A stretch of DNA of 34,811 bases from Bdellovibrionales bacterium. Lineage in GTDB: Bacteria > Bdellovibrionota_C > UBA2361 > SZUA-149 > JAGRAN01. Positions within the stretch are counted from its first letter, which is position 1; the number at the start of each line of letters is the position of its first letter. A program made the translations under genes and the position numbers. The notes under the pieces are model-generated. The model made no database searches. It worked only from the letters and a program-made list of their open reading frames with translations, and was not told the DNA's origin. Shown here piece after piece: positions 33,786 to 34,811 of this stretch. The stretch lies in the NCBI GenBank assembly GCA_020434585.1, contig JAGRAN010000017.1:1-34811 (forward strand), in the 5' to 3' direction.

Positions 33786-34715
33786 GTGAAGAATAATCGA
33801 CCAAATAACCTTGCGATCATCGACTGTGGGACCAACTCGGTTCGCTTTTACGTATTTGATATCGACAAGAACGGAAAGTTTGTTCCACGCTGCAAAGAAA
33901 AGATAATGATTCGTCTGGGTGACGGGCTGTTTGACGACAACAAGCTCACTCCCGAAGCCAAACAGCGAGGAGTCGCCGCATTTAAATACTTTCAAGTATT
34001 GATTTCTCAATTTAAACCCGAGACGGTTCGAGCAATTGCTACGAGCGCTTTGCGAGAGGCGAACGACTCGGCTGAATTTGTGGATGAGGTTAGGCGTGAA
34101 ACCGGCATCGAGATCGATGTGATTTCCGAAGAAGAGGAAGCGAGACTAATCGCAGTCGGAGTTACCTCAGGAGTGTACGAAGTCCACGGTGAGCCGCTGG
34201 TCTTGGTGGATATCGGCGGAGGTTCTACGGAAATCAGTCTTTGCCACGGAGCGGACATCGAGTTCTCTGCAAGTCTGCGTTTTGGAGCAGCGCGCTCTCA
34301 GCAAAACTATTTAAAGAACTCTCCACCAAAAAACGGGTCTCAACTTAAGCTGCGCCAAGCGCTAAACGATAAGCTCAAAGAATTTTCACCAAGGTTTCCG
34401 TTTGCATCGGCCCAAAGGCTAATTGGATCCAGCGGTTCGATTCGGGCACTTGGAAAGGTTTGCACCCATACAGCAGGTGAGAACGGCCCGTTTGACCGCG
34501 GCGATCTAGAGGCGTTTATTAAACGAATAGAGGTCTTAGACAAATCTCAGCTGGCGTTGATTCCCGAGCTGGAACCGCGGCGGGTGGACTTAATCCTTGC
34601 AGCGGCGGTAATCTTGGACGAAATCGCTGCCTACTTCGGCGCAGCAGAAATAATTCCTACCTCACGCTCACTTGTGGACGGAATCCTCCACGATTCATTC
34701 CTGCTCTCCGCCTAA
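33786..34715 (+). CDS. Ppx/GppA-family exopolyphosphatase / pppGpp phosphatase
   Basis: This 309-residue protein has the actin-like ATPase fold marks of Ppx/GppA: IIDCGTNSVRFYVFDI at the start, the P-loop-like ATSALREA, SEEEEARL, and the phosphate-binding VDIGGGSTEIS. These enzymes split phosphate from polyphosphate chains or pppGpp. At 309 residues it is the short form without a C-terminal HD domain, as in many Ppx1/Ppx2-type proteins. The start is GTG, without a clear SD. Substrate choice between polyphosphate and pppGpp cannot be told by eye. No polyphosphate kinase is in the window. Confidence 0.9.
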   Translation: MKNNRPNNLAIIDCGTNSVRFYVFDIDKNGKFVPRCKEKIMIRLGDGLFDDNKLTPEAKQRGVAAFKYFQVLISQFKPETVRAIATSALREANDSAEFVDEVRRETGIEIDVISEEEEARLIAVGVTSGVYEVHGEPLVLVDIGGGSTEISLCHGADIEFSASLRFGAARSQQNYLKNSPPKNGSQLKLRQALNDKLKEFSPRFPFASAQRLIGSSGSIRALGKVCTHTAGENGPFDRGDLEAFIKRIEVLDKSQLALIPELEPRRVDLILAAAVILDEIAAYFGAAEIIPTSRSLVDGILHDSFLLSA

Positions 34716-34769
34716 AGCCCGCAAAACAGCCGGCGGCAAGAGCCAAAGCAAAGAGGTATAGATTTTCCC

Positions 34770-34785
34770 ATTCTCGATCGAGAAT
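34770..34785. promoter_or_regulatory. Perfect 16-bp palindrome
   Basis: ATTCTCGATCGAGAAT is its own reverse complement and lies 55 bp past the phosphatase gene. A dimeric regulator site for a gene to the right of the window is possible. The last 20 bases also hold a weak AGGC/GCCT stem with a T-run that could be a terminator. Confidence 0.3.
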
Positions 34786-34811
34786 TCAACACAGGCGGCT
34801 GAGGCCTTTTT

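Overview
The window comes from a Gram-negative bacterium, probably an uncultured lineage known from assembled genomes. The evidence is a predicted lipoprotein, a TolQ/ExbB/MotA-type membrane channel protein, polytopic sugar-lipid enzymes and secreted proteins. Start codons are mixed ATG, GTG and TTG, and most Shine-Dalgarno (SD) sites are weak. Most genes use many A/T-ending codons. There is no rRNA, tRNA, transposase, integrase or CRISPR array, and the sequence alone does not fix the phylum.

Positions 1-3830 hold a dodecin-like gene with a clear terminator, an SGNH-hydrolase-like membrane-anchored protein behind an unknown membrane protein, a single-domain response regulator, and a 50-residue basic protein convergent with it. 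Positions 3841-15617 are a surface-polysaccharide or glycan locus. It has a GT4-GT2 fusion glycosyltransferase, an AsnB-type amidotransferase and a polyprenyl-phosphate-type GT2. Two coupled methyltransferases lie upstream of a large membrane protein on the other strand. A GT39-like membrane glycosyltransferase and a TMTC-like TPR membrane protein follow, and their 3' ends overlap by 119 bp.

Positions 15800-16588 form a small island. One gene with strongly C-ending codons and a strong SD sits between 13-bp inverted repeats, with internal hairpins. A second compositional island at about 22525-23650 carries a cupin-like gene. Between them are a PQ-loop protein next to a D-cysteine desulfhydrase/ACC-deaminase-like enzyme, a cysteine-rich lipoprotein coupled to a secreted DUF1223 thioredoxin-like protein, and a YiiX-type permuted papain-like protein overlapping a PlsC-type acyltransferase.

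Positions 23671-28185 hold an HTTM (vitamin K carboxylase-like) membrane protein with a membrane-anchored partner, a cold-shock protein, a GPH/MelB-type MFS transporter and a histidine-rich polytopic membrane protein. Positions 28285-31702 are the most unusual part: a tight four-gene operon. It encodes a MotA/TolQ/ExbB-like subunit and a MotB/TolR-position partner with the expected membrane aspartate but no OmpA-type domain. Two paralogous zinc-ribbon/single-TM/extracytoplasmic-domain proteins follow, each translationally coupled to the gene before it. I read this as a candidate undescribed ion-driven envelope machine. The window closes with a tandem GT2-type glycosyltransferase and a short Ppx/GppA phosphatase.
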